From positions 1-55,850 of the forward strand of contig CAYXXZ010000009.1 in assembly GCA_964469165.1 (NCBI GenBank): a stretch of 55,850 nt of DNA, given 5' to 3'. Shown one piece after another: positions 44,129 to 53,367 of the stretch (position 1 is the first letter of the stretch; the number at the start of each line of letters is the position of its first letter). The position numbers and the translations under genes are program-made. This DNA is from CAYXXZ01 sp964469165. GTDB taxonomy: Bacteria; Pseudomonadota; Gammaproteobacteria; Pseudomonadales; Porticoccaceae. Below the pieces are notes generated by a model that saw nothing but the letters and a program-made list of their open reading frames with translations, did no database searches and had not been told where the DNA came from.

Positions 44129-46963
44129 TTACAGTGCTTCGATCTCCGCGCGTTGCGCTTCCAGACGCGTCAATGCAGAGCCGTGATCGGCCAGTTTTTC
44201 CCGCTCTTTCTGCACCACGGCTTCCGGCGCCTTGTCGACGAAGCCGGGGTTGGCGAGCTTCCCGCGGATACGCTCAGCCTCCTTGGTGATGCGCTCGATT
44301 TCCTTGGCGAGGCGCGCCAGTTCCGCATTTTTGTCGATAAGTCCGGCCATGGGTACCAGGATTTCCATATCGCCGGCAAGTGCGGTGGCGGAAGCCGGCG
44401 CGCTGGCACCGGTGTCGAGCCAGGTGGCGGACTCCAGGTTGGCGAGGCGCATCAGGAATTGGCGGTTGGCATCGAGTTTTTGCCGGTCTGCGTCAGAGCC
44501 GTTGCGCAACAGCGCGGGAATCTGCTTGCCGGGGGCGATGTTCATTTCCCCGCGGATATTGCGGATGCCGATGATGACCTGCTTGAGCCATTCGATGCTG
44601 GCACTTGCGTCGCTGTCCACCTTGTCTTGCTCGCCAGCGGGGAAGGGTTGCAGCATGATGGTGTCGCCACTCTTGCCTGCGAGGCTTTTCACTTGCTGCC
44701 AGATCTCTTCGCTGATGTAGGGCATTATGGGATGCGCCATGCGCAGGATCGCTTCGAGCACGCGGATCAGGGTGCGGCGAGTACCTTTTTTCAGCGCTGC
44801 TGATGCGCTTTCGTCCCAGAGCACGGGCTTGGACAGCTCCAGATACCAATCGCAGTACTGGTTCCACACGAATTCATACAGAGTCTGTGAGGCCAGGTCG
44901 AAACGGTAGCTTTCGATGGCCTGGGAAACAGCCTGCGCGGTACGCTGCAATTCACTGATGATCCAGCGGTCGGCCACCGACAGCGCATAATCCGCGTCGT
45001 CCTGCTGACCACAATCCTGGCCTTCGCAATTCATCAGCACATAGCGGGTGGCATTCCAGATCTTGTTGCAGAAGTTGCGGAAGCCCTCGATACGACCGAT
45101 GTCGAACTTGATGTCGCGACCGGTTGCGGCCAGGGAGCAAAACGTGAAGCGCAGGGCGTCGGTGCCGTAGGCGGCGATGCCGTCCGGGAACTCGGCGCGG
45201 GTCTGCTTCTCGATTTTCTTTGCCAACTGTGGCTGCATCATGCCGCTGGTGCGCTTGTCCACCAGGGTTTCCAGGTCGATGCCGTCGATCAGATCGATGG
45301 GGTCGAGAACGTTGCCCTTGGATTTGGACATCTTCTGGCCCTGGGAATCGCGCACCAGGCCGTGAACGTAAACGGTCTTGAAGGGGATCTGCGCGCTGCC
45401 ATCGTCATTTTTCACGAAGTGCATGGTCATCATGATCATGCGCGCCACCCAGAAGAAAATGATGTCAAAACCCGTCACCAACACGTCGGTGGGGTGGAAG
45501 GTCTTGAGTTCCGGCGTCTGCTCCGGCCAGCCCAGGGTGGAGAAGGTCCACAGCGCGGAGCTGAACCAGGTGTCCAGAACATCATCGTCCTGCTGCAGTG
45601 CGACATCCGCGGCCAGATTGTATTTCGTGCGTACCTCGGCCTCGTCGCGGCCCACGTAGACCTTGCCCTGGCTGTCGTACCAGGCGGGAATGCGGTGGCC
45701 CCACCACAGCTGGCGCGAAATGCACCAGTCCTGAATGTCGCGCATCCACGCGAAGTACATGTTCTCGTACTGTTTGGGAACAAACTTGATGCGACCGTCC
45801 TCGACGGCCTCTATGGCAGGGCGGGCGAGGTCGGCGGTCTTTACGTACCACTGGTCGGTGAGCCAGGGCTCCACGACGGCGCCCGAACGGTCGCCGCGCG
45901 GTACTTTCAATGCGTGTGGCTCGATCTTTTCCAGCAGGCCGAGCTCTTCAAACTCCGCGACGATCTGCTTGCGCGCCTCGAAACGGTCGAGACCGGCATA
46001 TTGCTCAGGCCCTTTCTCGCCGTGCTGGGTGGCGTAGCCCTCGAAGGTGAGGACTGTGAATTCGCCAAGGATTTTTGCATTGCGGTCCAGCACGTTGATC
46101 AGCGGCAAATTGTGGCGCTTGCCCACCTCGTAGTCGTTGAAATCGTGTGCCGGTGTGATCTTCACACAGCCGGTGCCGAATTCCTTGTCCACGTACTCGT
46201 CGGCAATGACGGGGATGAGACGGTTGGTAATGGGCAGCTTTACCCGCTTGCCGATCAGATGACGATAGCGCTCGTCCTCCGGATGCACGGCCACGGCGCT
46301 ATCGCCGAGCATGGTTTCCGGACGGGTGGTGGCGACCACCAGGTGGCCTGAACCGTCCTCGAGGGGATAGCGGAAATGCCACATCGAGCCTTGTTCTTCT
46401 TCGTTCAACACTTCCAGGTCGGAAATGGCCGTGTTGAATACGGGATCCCAGTTCACCAGGCGCTTGCCGCGGTAGATGAGGCCTTCGTCGTAGAGGCGCA
46501 CGAACACTTCGCGGACCGCGTTGGAGAGGCCCGGGTCCATGGTGAAGCGCTCGCGCGACCAGTCCACCGATGAACCGAGGCGGCGAATCTGGCGCGTGAT
46601 GTTACCGCCGGACTCGGCCTTCCAGTCCCAGACTTTCTCCAGGAATTTCTCCCGACCCAAATCGTGGCGATTGATACCGTCGGCGCCGAGCTGGCGTTCG
46701 ACCACCATCTGCGTGGCGATGCCGGCGTGGTCGGTGCCCACTTGCCACAGGGTATTGCGGCCCTTCATGCGGTGATAGCGGATCAGGGTATCCATGATCG
46801 CGTTGTTGAAGCCGTGCCCCATGTGCAGGCTGCCGGTGACGTTGGGCGGCGGAATCATGATGCAGTAGGGATCGCCCTCGCCCTGGGGCTTGAAATAGCC
46901 GCGTGTTTCCCAGGTCTGATACCAGTGCTGCTCGATGGCTTGGGGATTGAAGGTTTTTTCCAT
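44129..46963 (-). CDS. valS: Valyl-tRNA synthetase
   Basis: 944 residues. Class I synthetase with an editing domain that clears Thr-tRNA-Val. PPPNVTGSLHMGH (HIGH-type) near residue 40, WWGHRIPAWY, and KMSKSKGNVLDP near 550. The C-terminal coiled-coil tRNA-binding arm (about 880-944, IDKNAELARLAKEIERITKE) is complete. Start at 46963 matches homologues; the open frame to 47050 is rejected. Lies downstream of pepA on the same strand, separated by heptamer element H8. Confidence 0.98.
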   Translation of the reverse strand: MEKTFNPQAIEQHWYQTWETRGYFKPQGEGDPYCIMIPPPNVTGSLHMGHGFNNAIMDTLIRYHRMKGRNTLWQVGTDHAGIATQMVVERQLGADGINRHDLGREKFLEKVWDWKAESGGNITRQIRRLGSSVDWSRERFTMDPGLSNAVREVFVRLYDEGLIYRGKRLVNWDPVFNTAISDLEVLNEEEQGSMWHFRYPLEDGSGHLVVATTRPETMLGDSAVAVHPEDERYRHLIGKRVKLPITNRLIPVIADEYVDKEFGTGCVKITPAHDFNDYEVGKRHNLPLINVLDRNAKILGEFTVLTFEGYATQHGEKGPEQYAGLDRFEARKQIVAEFEELGLLEKIEPHALKVPRGDRSGAVVEPWLTDQWYVKTADLARPAIEAVEDGRIKFVPKQYENMYFAWMRDIQDWCISRQLWWGHRIPAWYDSQGKVYVGRDEAEVRTKYNLAADVALQQDDDVLDTWFSSALWTFSTLGWPEQTPELKTFHPTDVLVTGFDIIFFWVARMIMMTMHFVKNDDGSAQIPFKTVYVHGLVRDSQGQKMSKSKGNVLDPIDLIDGIDLETLVDKRTSGMMQPQLAKKIEKQTRAEFPDGIAAYGTDALRFTFCSLAATGRDIKFDIGRIEGFRNFCNKIWNATRYVLMNCEGQDCGQQDDADYALSVADRWIISELQRTAQAVSQAIESYRFDLASQTLYEFVWNQYCDWYLELSKPVLWDESASAALKKGTRRTLIRVLEAILRMAHPIMPYISEEIWQQVKSLAGKSGDTIMLQPFPAGEQDKVDSDASASIEWLKQVIIGIRNIRGEMNIAPGKQIPALLRNGSDADRQKLDANRQFLMRLANLESATWLDTGASAPASATALAGDMEILVPMAGLIDKNAELARLAKEIERITKEAERIRGKLANPGFVDKAPEAVVQKEREKLADHGSALTRLEAQRAEIEAL

Positions 46964-47072
46964 GTGACAACGCTCTTGCTGCCGCTCGGTGCCCCGGCGG
47001 GATGAAATCGAAAGGGGCTGATTATACGAGCTGTGTGTGGGGCTCACCAATCAGGGGTGATTCGGAGTTTTC

Positions 47073-47160
47073 AGTTCACAGTTCACAGTTCACAGTTTGC
47101 AGTTTGCAGTATGAGCGTGGCACCCCCTGCTAACTGTCAACTGCAAACTGTCTGTGAACT
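47073..47160. repeat. Heptamer inverted-repeat element H8 (between pepA and valS)
   Basis: Left arm 47073-47107: three AGTTCAC then two AGTTTGC units. Right arm 47131-47160: GTCAACT, GCAAACT and GTGAACT. Same family as H5. Ends 7 bp from the pepA stop codon. Confidence 0.8.
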
Positions 47161-47167
47161 GACAACA

Positions 47168-48643
47168 CTAGCGCACTTGTTGCGCAATATACTCCACCAA
47201 CAGACTCACCGGGCGCCCCGTGGCGCCTTTGCGTTCGCCGGAGTGCCAGGCGGTGCCGGCGATATCCAGGTGGGCCCAGCGCATTTCCTTGGTGAAGCGC
47301 GCGAGGAAGCAGGCCGCGGTGATGCTGCCCCCATTGCGTCCGCCCACGTTGGCCATGTCGGCGAAATTGCTTTTCAACTGCTTGTCGTATTCTTCCCACA
47401 GGGGCAGGCGCCAGGCCCGGTCGCCGCTTTGTTCGCCGGCGGCAGTGAGCTCGGCGGCCAGCTCGTCATCGTTGCTGAACAGTCCCGAGGCGTGGTTGCC
47501 GAGCGCGATCACGCAGGCGCCGGTAAGGGTCGCGATGTCGATCACGGTTTTGGGCTTGAAGCGCTCCACATAGGTGAGGGCGTCGCACAGGATCAGTCGG
47601 CCTTCGGCGTCGGTGTTGAGAATCTCGATGGTTTGACCGCTCATGGAGGTGACGATGTCGCCCGGGCGGGTCGCGGTGCCGCTGGGCATGTTTTCCACGG
47701 CGGGAATCACGCCAACCAGGTTGACCGGCAGGCCGAGCTTGACCACGGCGGTGAACGCGCCGATCACACTCGCGGCACCACACATGTCGTATTTCATTTC
47801 GTCCATGCCCGCGCCGGGCTTCAGGCTGATGCCGCCGCTGTCGAACGTGACACCCTTGCCCACCAGCGCAATGGGGGCGTCGCCCTTCTTGCCGCCCTTG
47901 TAGTCCAGAACGATGAGCTTGGCAGGCGTGTCGCTGCCGGCAGTCACGGACAGCAGGGAGCCCATCTTGAGCTGCTGCATCTGCTGCTCGCTGAGCACCT
48001 TGACCGAAAACTTGGCATTGCCCTTGGCGAGGGCCTGGGCGGTTTCTCCGAGATGCGTCGGGGTACAGAGGTTGGGCGGCAGATCGCCGAGTTCGCGGGC
48101 CGCGTTGACGCCTTCGGCAATGGTCATGCCGCGGGCGATACCGGCGCTGAGCTTGCGCGCCGCCGCGGTGCTGGAGGCCTGCAGGTCGAGGCGCGTCAGT
48201 TTGGCGCGATCGGCTTTCTTGGATTTGCACTGGTCGAAGACGTAGAGGCCTTCGCCGATTTTCTGGCCCAGCGCCTGTGCGGCCCAGTCATCGTCGCGCT
48301 CGCTGACCACCAGGTCGGCAAAATGGATGGCGGCGGATTTCACGGGCAGGGCGGCGAGGGTACTGATGATCCTGGCTGCCAGCTTGCCGAACTGGGCCGG
48401 GGTGAGGTCTTCGTCGCCGCTGCTGATCAGCACCAGACGCTTGGCGGCAAGGCCCACGGGGGCATACAGGCTCAGTGTATCGAGAAACTTCTTGAGTTCT
48501 CCCTGGCTGCGGGCACTGCCGATCAGGCCGCCGGTGGCATTGTCGAGACCCGCCGCGGCGTTGTCGGCCTTGCCGGACACTACGGCCACAAGACAATCGG
48601 TTTTTACACTGACGGGGTCGAATACACGGGCTTTGAATTCCAT
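47168..48643 (-). CDS. pepA: Leucyl aminopeptidase PepA
   Basis: 491 residues. M17 dimetal aminopeptidase (also a DNA-binding protein in Escherichia coli). N-terminal macro-like domain, then the catalytic domain with KGVTFDSGGISLKPGAGMDEMKYDM and the signature NTDAEGRLIL; metal-ligand Lys, Asp and Glu residues are in place. Divergent from lptF, the common gammaproteobacterial arrangement. Confidence 0.97.
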   Translation of the reverse strand: MEFKARVFDPVSVKTDCLVAVVSGKADNAAAGLDNATGGLIGSARSQGELKKFLDTLSLYAPVGLAAKRLVLISSGDEDLTPAQFGKLAARIISTLAALPVKSAAIHFADLVVSERDDDWAAQALGQKIGEGLYVFDQCKSKKADRAKLTRLDLQASSTAAARKLSAGIARGMTIAEGVNAARELGDLPPNLCTPTHLGETAQALAKGNAKFSVKVLSEQQMQQLKMGSLLSVTAGSDTPAKLIVLDYKGGKKGDAPIALVGKGVTFDSGGISLKPGAGMDEMKYDMCGAASVIGAFTAVVKLGLPVNLVGVIPAVENMPSGTATRPGDIVTSMSGQTIEILNTDAEGRLILCDALTYVERFKPKTVIDIATLTGACVIALGNHASGLFSNDDELAAELTAAGEQSGDRAWRLPLWEEYDKQLKSNFADMANVGGRNGGSITAACFLARFTKEMRWAHLDIAGTAWHSGERKGATGRPVSLLVEYIAQQVR

Positions 48644-48762
48644 GGCGTTCTCTCAAGACGTTGGGGATTGATTGCGTGCTAAGATAGCGGCGGTCAGTTT
48701 AAGTCATGGGCGTGGACAGACCAAGTGCCCCACCGGTTATTCAAACAGTGTGAACAGACCTT

Positions 48763-49866
48763 GTGATCATATTCCGCTATCTCGCCCGCAACGTGCTGTT
48801 GAACACCATAGGTGTTGCATCCGTGTTGATGATCGTTGTCGTCAGCAGCCGCTTTGCCAAGTACCTGGAAGTGGCCGCGACCGGCAAGATCGACGCCAGC
48901 GTGTTGTTTGCCATCATCGGGTTTCGGCTGCCGGGCTTTTTCGAGCTGGTACTGCCGTTGGCTTTTTTCCTATCCATTCTGCTTGCCTACGGGCAGCTGT
49001 ATGTGGATAGTGAAATGACGGTACTTCACGCTTGTGGCATCAGTCCCAAAAAGCTTGTTGCCTTCACGGTGCCGGTGGCGGTCGCGGTCGCGTTGATTGT
49101 AGCCTGCCTCAGTCTTTATATCAGTCCCGCGGGTTTTCAGCGGGTGGAAGAACTGGGTAATGCCCAGAAACTGCGCGGTGAGGTGGAGGCCCTCACGCCG
49201 GGCCGTTTCTATGCGCTGCGTGACGACAAGGGCGTTACCTACGCGGAGAGGATCAGTGCCGAAGGCATCATGTCCGACGTATTTCTTGCGCAGTCCAGCG
49301 ATACTCGGGACGGCACGAGTGTGGTGGTGGTGGCTGATAATGGCTTTTCACGCCGGTCGGCGCAGACCGGTGAAAATTATCTGGTGCTGACCGATGGTTT
49401 GCGTGTACAGGGCAATGCGGGACGCGCGGAATATCAGATTACCTGGTTTGAGGAATTCGGACAGCGGCTTGATCCTGTGCATCTCAATGAGGCAGGTGAG
49501 ATCGACGCCGTCCCCACAGTGGAGCTGCTTGGTTCGACGGACCCTGAATATCAGGCCATGCTGCAATGGCGTCTGGCTCTGCCAGTGATGGTGTTGGTGG
49601 TCGCTCTGTTGGCGGTACCGCTGAGCAAGACCAACCCACGCCAGGGACGTTTCATCACCTTGTTCCCCGCTGTGTTGCTCTATGTGATTTATCTGATGTC
49701 ATTAAACGCGGTACGGAGCGCCATTGAAGAGCAGAAACCCTTTGCAGCCTGGGGCATGTCGATAGTCCACCTGGTGTTCCTCGCCATCGCCTTTGCGTTG
49801 CAGGCCTATGTCAGTGGCTGGCGCTCGGGGCAGCGAAAAATTTCCGGCACGGAGGCGGGTGCGTGA
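48763..49866 (+). CDS. lptF: LPS export permease LptF
   Basis: 367 residues. Half of the LptB2FG ABC transporter that extracts lipopolysaccharide from the inner membrane. Transmembrane segments near residues 10-30, 55-80, 100-122 and three after 265, flanking a periplasmic beta-jellyroll (about 130-260). GTG start (MIIFRYLARNVLLNTIG). Overlaps lptG by 4 bp. Confidence 0.95.
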   Translation: MIIFRYLARNVLLNTIGVASVLMIVVVSSRFAKYLEVAATGKIDASVLFAIIGFRLPGFFELVLPLAFFLSILLAYGQLYVDSEMTVLHACGISPKKLVAFTVPVAVAVALIVACLSLYISPAGFQRVEELGNAQKLRGEVEALTPGRFYALRDDKGVTYAERISAEGIMSDVFLAQSSDTRDGTSVVVVADNGFSRRSAQTGENYLVLTDGLRVQGNAGRAEYQITWFEEFGQRLDPVHLNEAGEIDAVPTVELLGSTDPEYQAMLQWRLALPVMVLVVALLAVPLSKTNPRQGRFITLFPAVLLYVIYLMSLNAVRSAIEEQKPFAAWGMSIVHLVFLAIAFALQAYVSGWRSGQRKISGTEAGA

Positions 49867-50927
49867 GCCGACTTTCCCTGTATGTGTCCCGTACGGTTTT
49901 TTTTGCCATTTTCGCGGTGCTCGCCGTGGTGGTGGCTTTTGACGTGATGGCGGCTATCATCGACGGAGCAACCGATCTCAAGGGTGACTACCGGTTTCCA
50001 GATGTGCTGGCCTACGTATTCACGACCCTGCCGAGGCGCATTTACGAGAACATTCCGTTTGCGGCTTTGATCGGCTGTCTGCTGGGGCTGGGCCTGCTTG
50101 CCAGCAGTTCTGAGCTGGTGGTAATGCGCGCAGCGGGCGTCTCGCTGTTGCGTATTGTGACCTTTGTGTTGCAGCCAGTGCTGCTTTTCATTCTCGTCGG
50201 CGTCCTGCTCGGGGAATACGCTGTCCCCTACACGGAGCAACTCGCGGAAGGACGCAGGGCCATGTTGCAAGGCAGCCAGAAGCGGCTTGCCGCCGGGGGG
50301 ATATGGAGTCGGGAGGGGGATGAGTTCATCCACGTCAATGTCGTTTTTCCCGGCGGCGATCTAGCCGGGGTGTCGCGCTACCGGTTCAGTGAAGATAAAG
50401 AGCGCATGCTGGAGGAGGCAAGTTTCGCCGAGTCGGCGAATTTTCTCGGGGACCGTTGGGAGGAACGCGACGTTGCAGTGACCGTATTCTCGGAAGAGGG
50501 CACAGAGGTGGAGCACATGGCAACGAGGATATGGCACTCCAACCTCTCGCCGGGATTGATGCGTCTTGGACTGATGGAAGCGGATTCGCTGTCCATTTCC
50601 GAGTTGTATCAGTACGCGAACTATCTGGAACATCAAGAACAGAGGCCCGACAGACATTGGCTGGCTTTTTGGAACAAGGTATTGCAGCCGCTGACAACGC
50701 TGTCTCTCGTACTTATTGCGGTGTCCTTTATTTTTGGTCCTCTGCGGGAGTCCACCACCGGTTTGAGGATTTTTTCAGGTGTGATTACGGGGATCGTGTT
50801 CAGCACCTGCCAGGATTTACTGGGCCCTGCCAGTCTGGTGTACGGCTTTTCCGCCTTCTGGGCAGTAGTGGTTCCTATCCTGTTCAGTACGGCCTTTGGC
50901 TTGTTTTTGTTGCGACGCGCAGGCTGA
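49863..50927 (+). CDS. lptG: LPS export permease LptG
   Basis: 354 residues, partner of LptF with the same six-helix plus jellyroll plan (MSRLSLYVSRTVFFAIFAVLAVVVAFDVM at the N-terminus; GLRIFSGVITGIVFSTCQDL in the second membrane block). GTG start inside the lptF end. The lptB ATPase is not in the window. Confidence 0.95.
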   Translation: MSRLSLYVSRTVFFAIFAVLAVVVAFDVMAAIIDGATDLKGDYRFPDVLAYVFTTLPRRIYENIPFAALIGCLLGLGLLASSSELVVMRAAGVSLLRIVTFVLQPVLLFILVGVLLGEYAVPYTEQLAEGRRAMLQGSQKRLAAGGIWSREGDEFIHVNVVFPGGDLAGVSRYRFSEDKERMLEEASFAESANFLGDRWEERDVAVTVFSEEGTEVEHMATRIWHSNLSPGLMRLGLMEADSLSISELYQYANYLEHQEQRPDRHWLAFWNKVLQPLTTLSLVLIAVSFIFGPLRESTTGLRIFSGVITGIVFSTCQDLLGPASLVYGFSAFWAVVVPILFSTAFGLFLLRRAG

Positions 50928-51286
50928 GAAGATGGCAAGGCGGAAAATTCCTGCTTTTTGACGTTATCAGGTGGTCATCGGGCATCCAGAATTCCGTCAA
51001 CGGTTCGCGCTGTTTGCCTGAACAAGGACGACGCTGTAGATCAAGGAGGATTTCTGCTAGTATTTCCTGCTCGGGACTTGGCTATTTATCCCTTCGAGTA
51101 CACTCGTTTCAGTTTTTCGGACAGTAGAACAGACCTTCCTGGACTCGCCATTGGTATAAGCCGTCCACCCTTGACCTTTGCAAAAATACTCCGTACCAGA
51201 CCAGGCCTGTACTTCTTCACGGGCGGTAACGGTTTTGGTGCGGAATGCGTTGACATGTCTCGGTAAAGCCGTTCCACAGGAGAACA
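50928..51286. other. 359-bp gap of lower GC between lptG and the orphan membrane gene
   Basis: Visibly more AT-rich than the flanking genes. A 102-codon frame (50958-51266, plus strand) shows no family pattern, has no Shine-Dalgarno, and is probably not coding. No repeat or clear promoter was recognised. Confidence 0.4.
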
Positions 51287-51922
51287 GTGTATATGGAAAA
51301 ACCTGCTGCCAGAATAATGTATGCGGTTGGCGAGTCTTTTTTTCTTGCGCTGTGTACACTGCTGCCAACGCTTTTTATTTTTGTTGACGTTGTCGTCATG
51401 GGCCATCAAGTCTCGGAGAGTTCGTTAACCGAGCATGCCCAGGTGATACTGCTTTTCGTATCCGCCCTGCTGTTTTTGCTCCACTCGTGGCGCCACTTGG
51501 GCTCGCGGGGGTTCTGCTTGCTTGTCTCCGGATTCTTTGGCTGCATGCTGATACGGGAGGTGGACGGTTATCTGGATCTTGTCTGGCATGGTTTCTGGGT
51601 GTGGCCCGCAAATCTTTTGGCGATTGTAACCATTCTCTATGTGGCTCTGTGTTGCAGGAATACAGTGCTGGTGCCAATGGCGGCCTTCATCAATACGAAG
51701 CCCTACTTTCACATTGTATTCGGCTTGCTCATTGTCATGGTTTTTAGTCGGACTTTTGGCAGCGGGACATTGCTTTGGGAGCCTTTGCTTGGTGAAGACT
51801 ACGAGTACATTTTCAAGAGCGCCTTGCAGGAGGGCCTGGAACTGCTCGGCTATATTTTCATCAGTTATGGGTCTTACTGCTTTCTTCGGCGGGCAGAATC
51901 GGAGACGTTTGTTGCGGAGTGA
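51287..51922 (+). CDS. Orphan integral membrane protein
   Basis: 211 residues with five or six hydrophobic segments (about 14-38, 50-65, 73-88, 105-123, 138-155, 180-197). No family recognised. Codon use is less GC-biased than the neighbours, as is the gap before it, which suggests recent transfer or relaxed selection. The start is ambiguous: GTG at 51287 lies 4 nt after AGGAG and ATG at 51293 lies 10 nt after it. Stands alone, convergent with the RDD gene. Confidence 0.7.
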   Translation: MYMEKPAARIMYAVGESFFLALCTLLPTLFIFVDVVVMGHQVSESSLTEHAQVILLFVSALLFLLHSWRHLGSRGFCLLVSGFFGCMLIREVDGYLDLVWHGFWVWPANLLAIVTILYVALCCRNTVLVPMAAFINTKPYFHIVFGLLIVMVFSRTFGSGTLLWEPLLGEDYEYIFKSALQEGLELLGYIFISYGSYCFLRRAESETFVAE

Positions 51923-51974
51923 AGTGGACTCCGAGAATGCACGGTTTATTTGCCAGTGACGTTTTGTTGTTGGA

Positions 51975-52454
51975 TCAGTCACCTGATCTCTTTCGCCTGG
52001 CTTTTTCATCCTTGGGCAAGACCACCACCCGCGTTGCCGTCCAGCGGTCGTGCCAGCAGCCGTGGCGCTTGTCGAACCAGCACCAGATGTAGCCGATCCC
52101 GGCAGCGGCCGCTGATACCGGTGCCAGCAGGCAGCGCAACCAGGCTTGCCAGGGCGCGGGATGGCCGCCGTCGACGGATTCCACGCGCAAGCGCCAGGAT
52201 TTCATGCCCAGGGTCTGGCCTCTTTTCGTCCAGCACAAGACGTAGTAGCCGGCCAGCACGGCCCACAGCCCCATCAGCTCGACGATGCCGGCGAGCCCCG
52301 CGGGCGGCTCGTTGAGGTCGGCTCCCGCCGCTTTGCGCAATGCCCACACCACCACACCGTAGGCAAAGGCAACGCCGAACAGGAGCAGGGTATCGTAGGC
52401 CATGGCGAGAAGGCGCCGGATCAGCCCGGCGGTGGGCAAGGGGGTGGCGGACAT
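51975..52454 (-). CDS. RDD-family membrane protein
   Basis: 159 residues. RDD hallmarks: Arg and Asp of the first helix (LIRRLLAMAYDTLLL), the RGQTLGMKSWRLRV block after helix 2, and the closing DRWTATRVV. Three to four transmembrane segments. Often near unrelated genes in gammaproteobacteria; function unknown. Lys/Arg-rich C-terminus. Confidence 0.88.
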   Translation of the reverse strand: MSATPLPTAGLIRRLLAMAYDTLLLFGVAFAYGVVVWALRKAAGADLNEPPAGLAGIVELMGLWAVLAGYYVLCWTKRGQTLGMKSWRLRVESVDGGHPAPWQAWLRCLLAPVSAAAAGIGYIWCWFDKRHGCWHDRWTATRVVVLPKDEKARRKRSGD

Positions 52455-52499
52455 GGCAATGGCTTTGTGGATTTGGGTCCGGGATTTTAGCAGACCCGT

Positions 52500-52961
52500 T
52501 CAGAATTCGTAGACGATACCGATCACCAGGCGGTTGGAATGCACCTCGACGCCGTAGTCCACGCTTTTGATGAAGCCGTCGCCGTCGGGCATCAACAGAT
52601 TCCGGAACCAGCGGCTGGTGTCCAGATTATCCAGATAGGACTTGAGTTGCCTTTCGATGAGGCGCGCTACCGCGTAATCGCCTTCCACCATGCTCGATGA
52701 ACCGGTTTGCGTGGACAGCCACTGGTGGTTCAGAGTGCGCTGAAAGGCACTGCTTTCGCTCGCGTCAGGGCCGGGGCGAAGTTGCAGCTCGGGGCCGGAG
52801 GGCGGTGAATAGGGAGTGGCCACGACGCCGGCGTGGTAAAGGTTGATGTTGAAAAGCTGGAGAGGGTCTGGAGTGTTCTCTGCCAGAAGGTGAGTGCTCC
52901 ACAGCAGAAGCCCCGCCAGGGCGGCGGAGACACGAATCCCTGTGAGCAGCCCGTGCTTCAC
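52500..52961 (-). CDS. Exported protein of unknown function
   Basis: 153 residues with a signal peptide (IRVSAALAGLLLWSTHLLA, cleavage near residue 27). The mature part has no transmembrane segment; a C-terminal region (DYGVEVHSNRLVIGIVYEF) ends in alternating hydrophobic residues and a terminal Phe, as in outer-membrane beta-strands. GTG start with GGAG 9 nt upstream. No family recognised. Confidence 0.75.
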   Translation of the reverse strand: MKHGLLTGIRVSAALAGLLLWSTHLLAENTPDPLQLFNINLYHAGVVATPYSPPSGPELQLRPGPDASESSAFQRTLNHQWLSTQTGSSSMVEGDYAVARLIERQLKSYLDNLDTSRWFRNLLMPDGDGFIKSVDYGVEVHSNRLVIGIVYEF

Positions 52962-53088
52962 GAAAAGAGTCTCCAGTTGATGGTCATTTCAATCTAGCAC
53001 GCTTTCATGACAGCGCAACCGCTTTCTTGTGCGGAAGACGGGTTTGCGGCGGTATACTCAACGAATCGAGACTTATGAAGGCAATGTG

Positions 53089-53367
53089 ATGAGCAAGATT
53101 TCCATTCGCAGAAAACACAGCATGAACCCGCAGGCGCTGGCGCAACAGGTGGAACAACTGGCGGAGAAGATCGCCACCCGATACGGCGGCTGCTATGGCT
53201 GGCAGGGTGACGCGCTCATGTTCCAGCACGACGGCGGCGTCGATGTGTGCATTCAGTGCACGGGGGAAGAGGTGGCTGTGGATGCCAGGCTCGGCATGCT
53301 GGCGTCGATGATGAAGGGCAAGTTGACCAGCGAAATCGAGGATTACCTCGACAAGCACATCAGCTAG
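53089..53367 (+). CDS. Polyhydroxyalkanoic acid system family protein
   Basis: 92 residues: MSKISIRRKHSMNPQALAQQVEQLAEKI then GGCYGWQGDALMFQ and a LGMLASMMKGKLTSEIEDYLD ending, the pattern of the PHA_gran_rgn family often found near PHA genes. Small, soluble, START-like in size. No PHA synthase in the window. Overlaps tatC by 8 bp tail to tail. Confidence 0.8.
   Translation: MSKISIRRKHSMNPQALAQQVEQLAEKIATRYGGCYGWQGDALMFQHDGGVDVCIQCTGEEVAVDARLGMLASMMKGKLTSEIEDYLDKHIS

Noticed and set aside
42435..44803. Open frames within the repeat array (at 42435-42859, 43479-43832 and 44018-44803)
   Set aside because: They are repetitive translations of the REP units; the last simply continues as antisense to valS. 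Only the RAYT frame has family motifs.
50958..51266. 102-codon frame after lptG
   Set aside because: No Shine-Dalgarno, odd composition and no recognisable motif; kept only as part of the gap entry.
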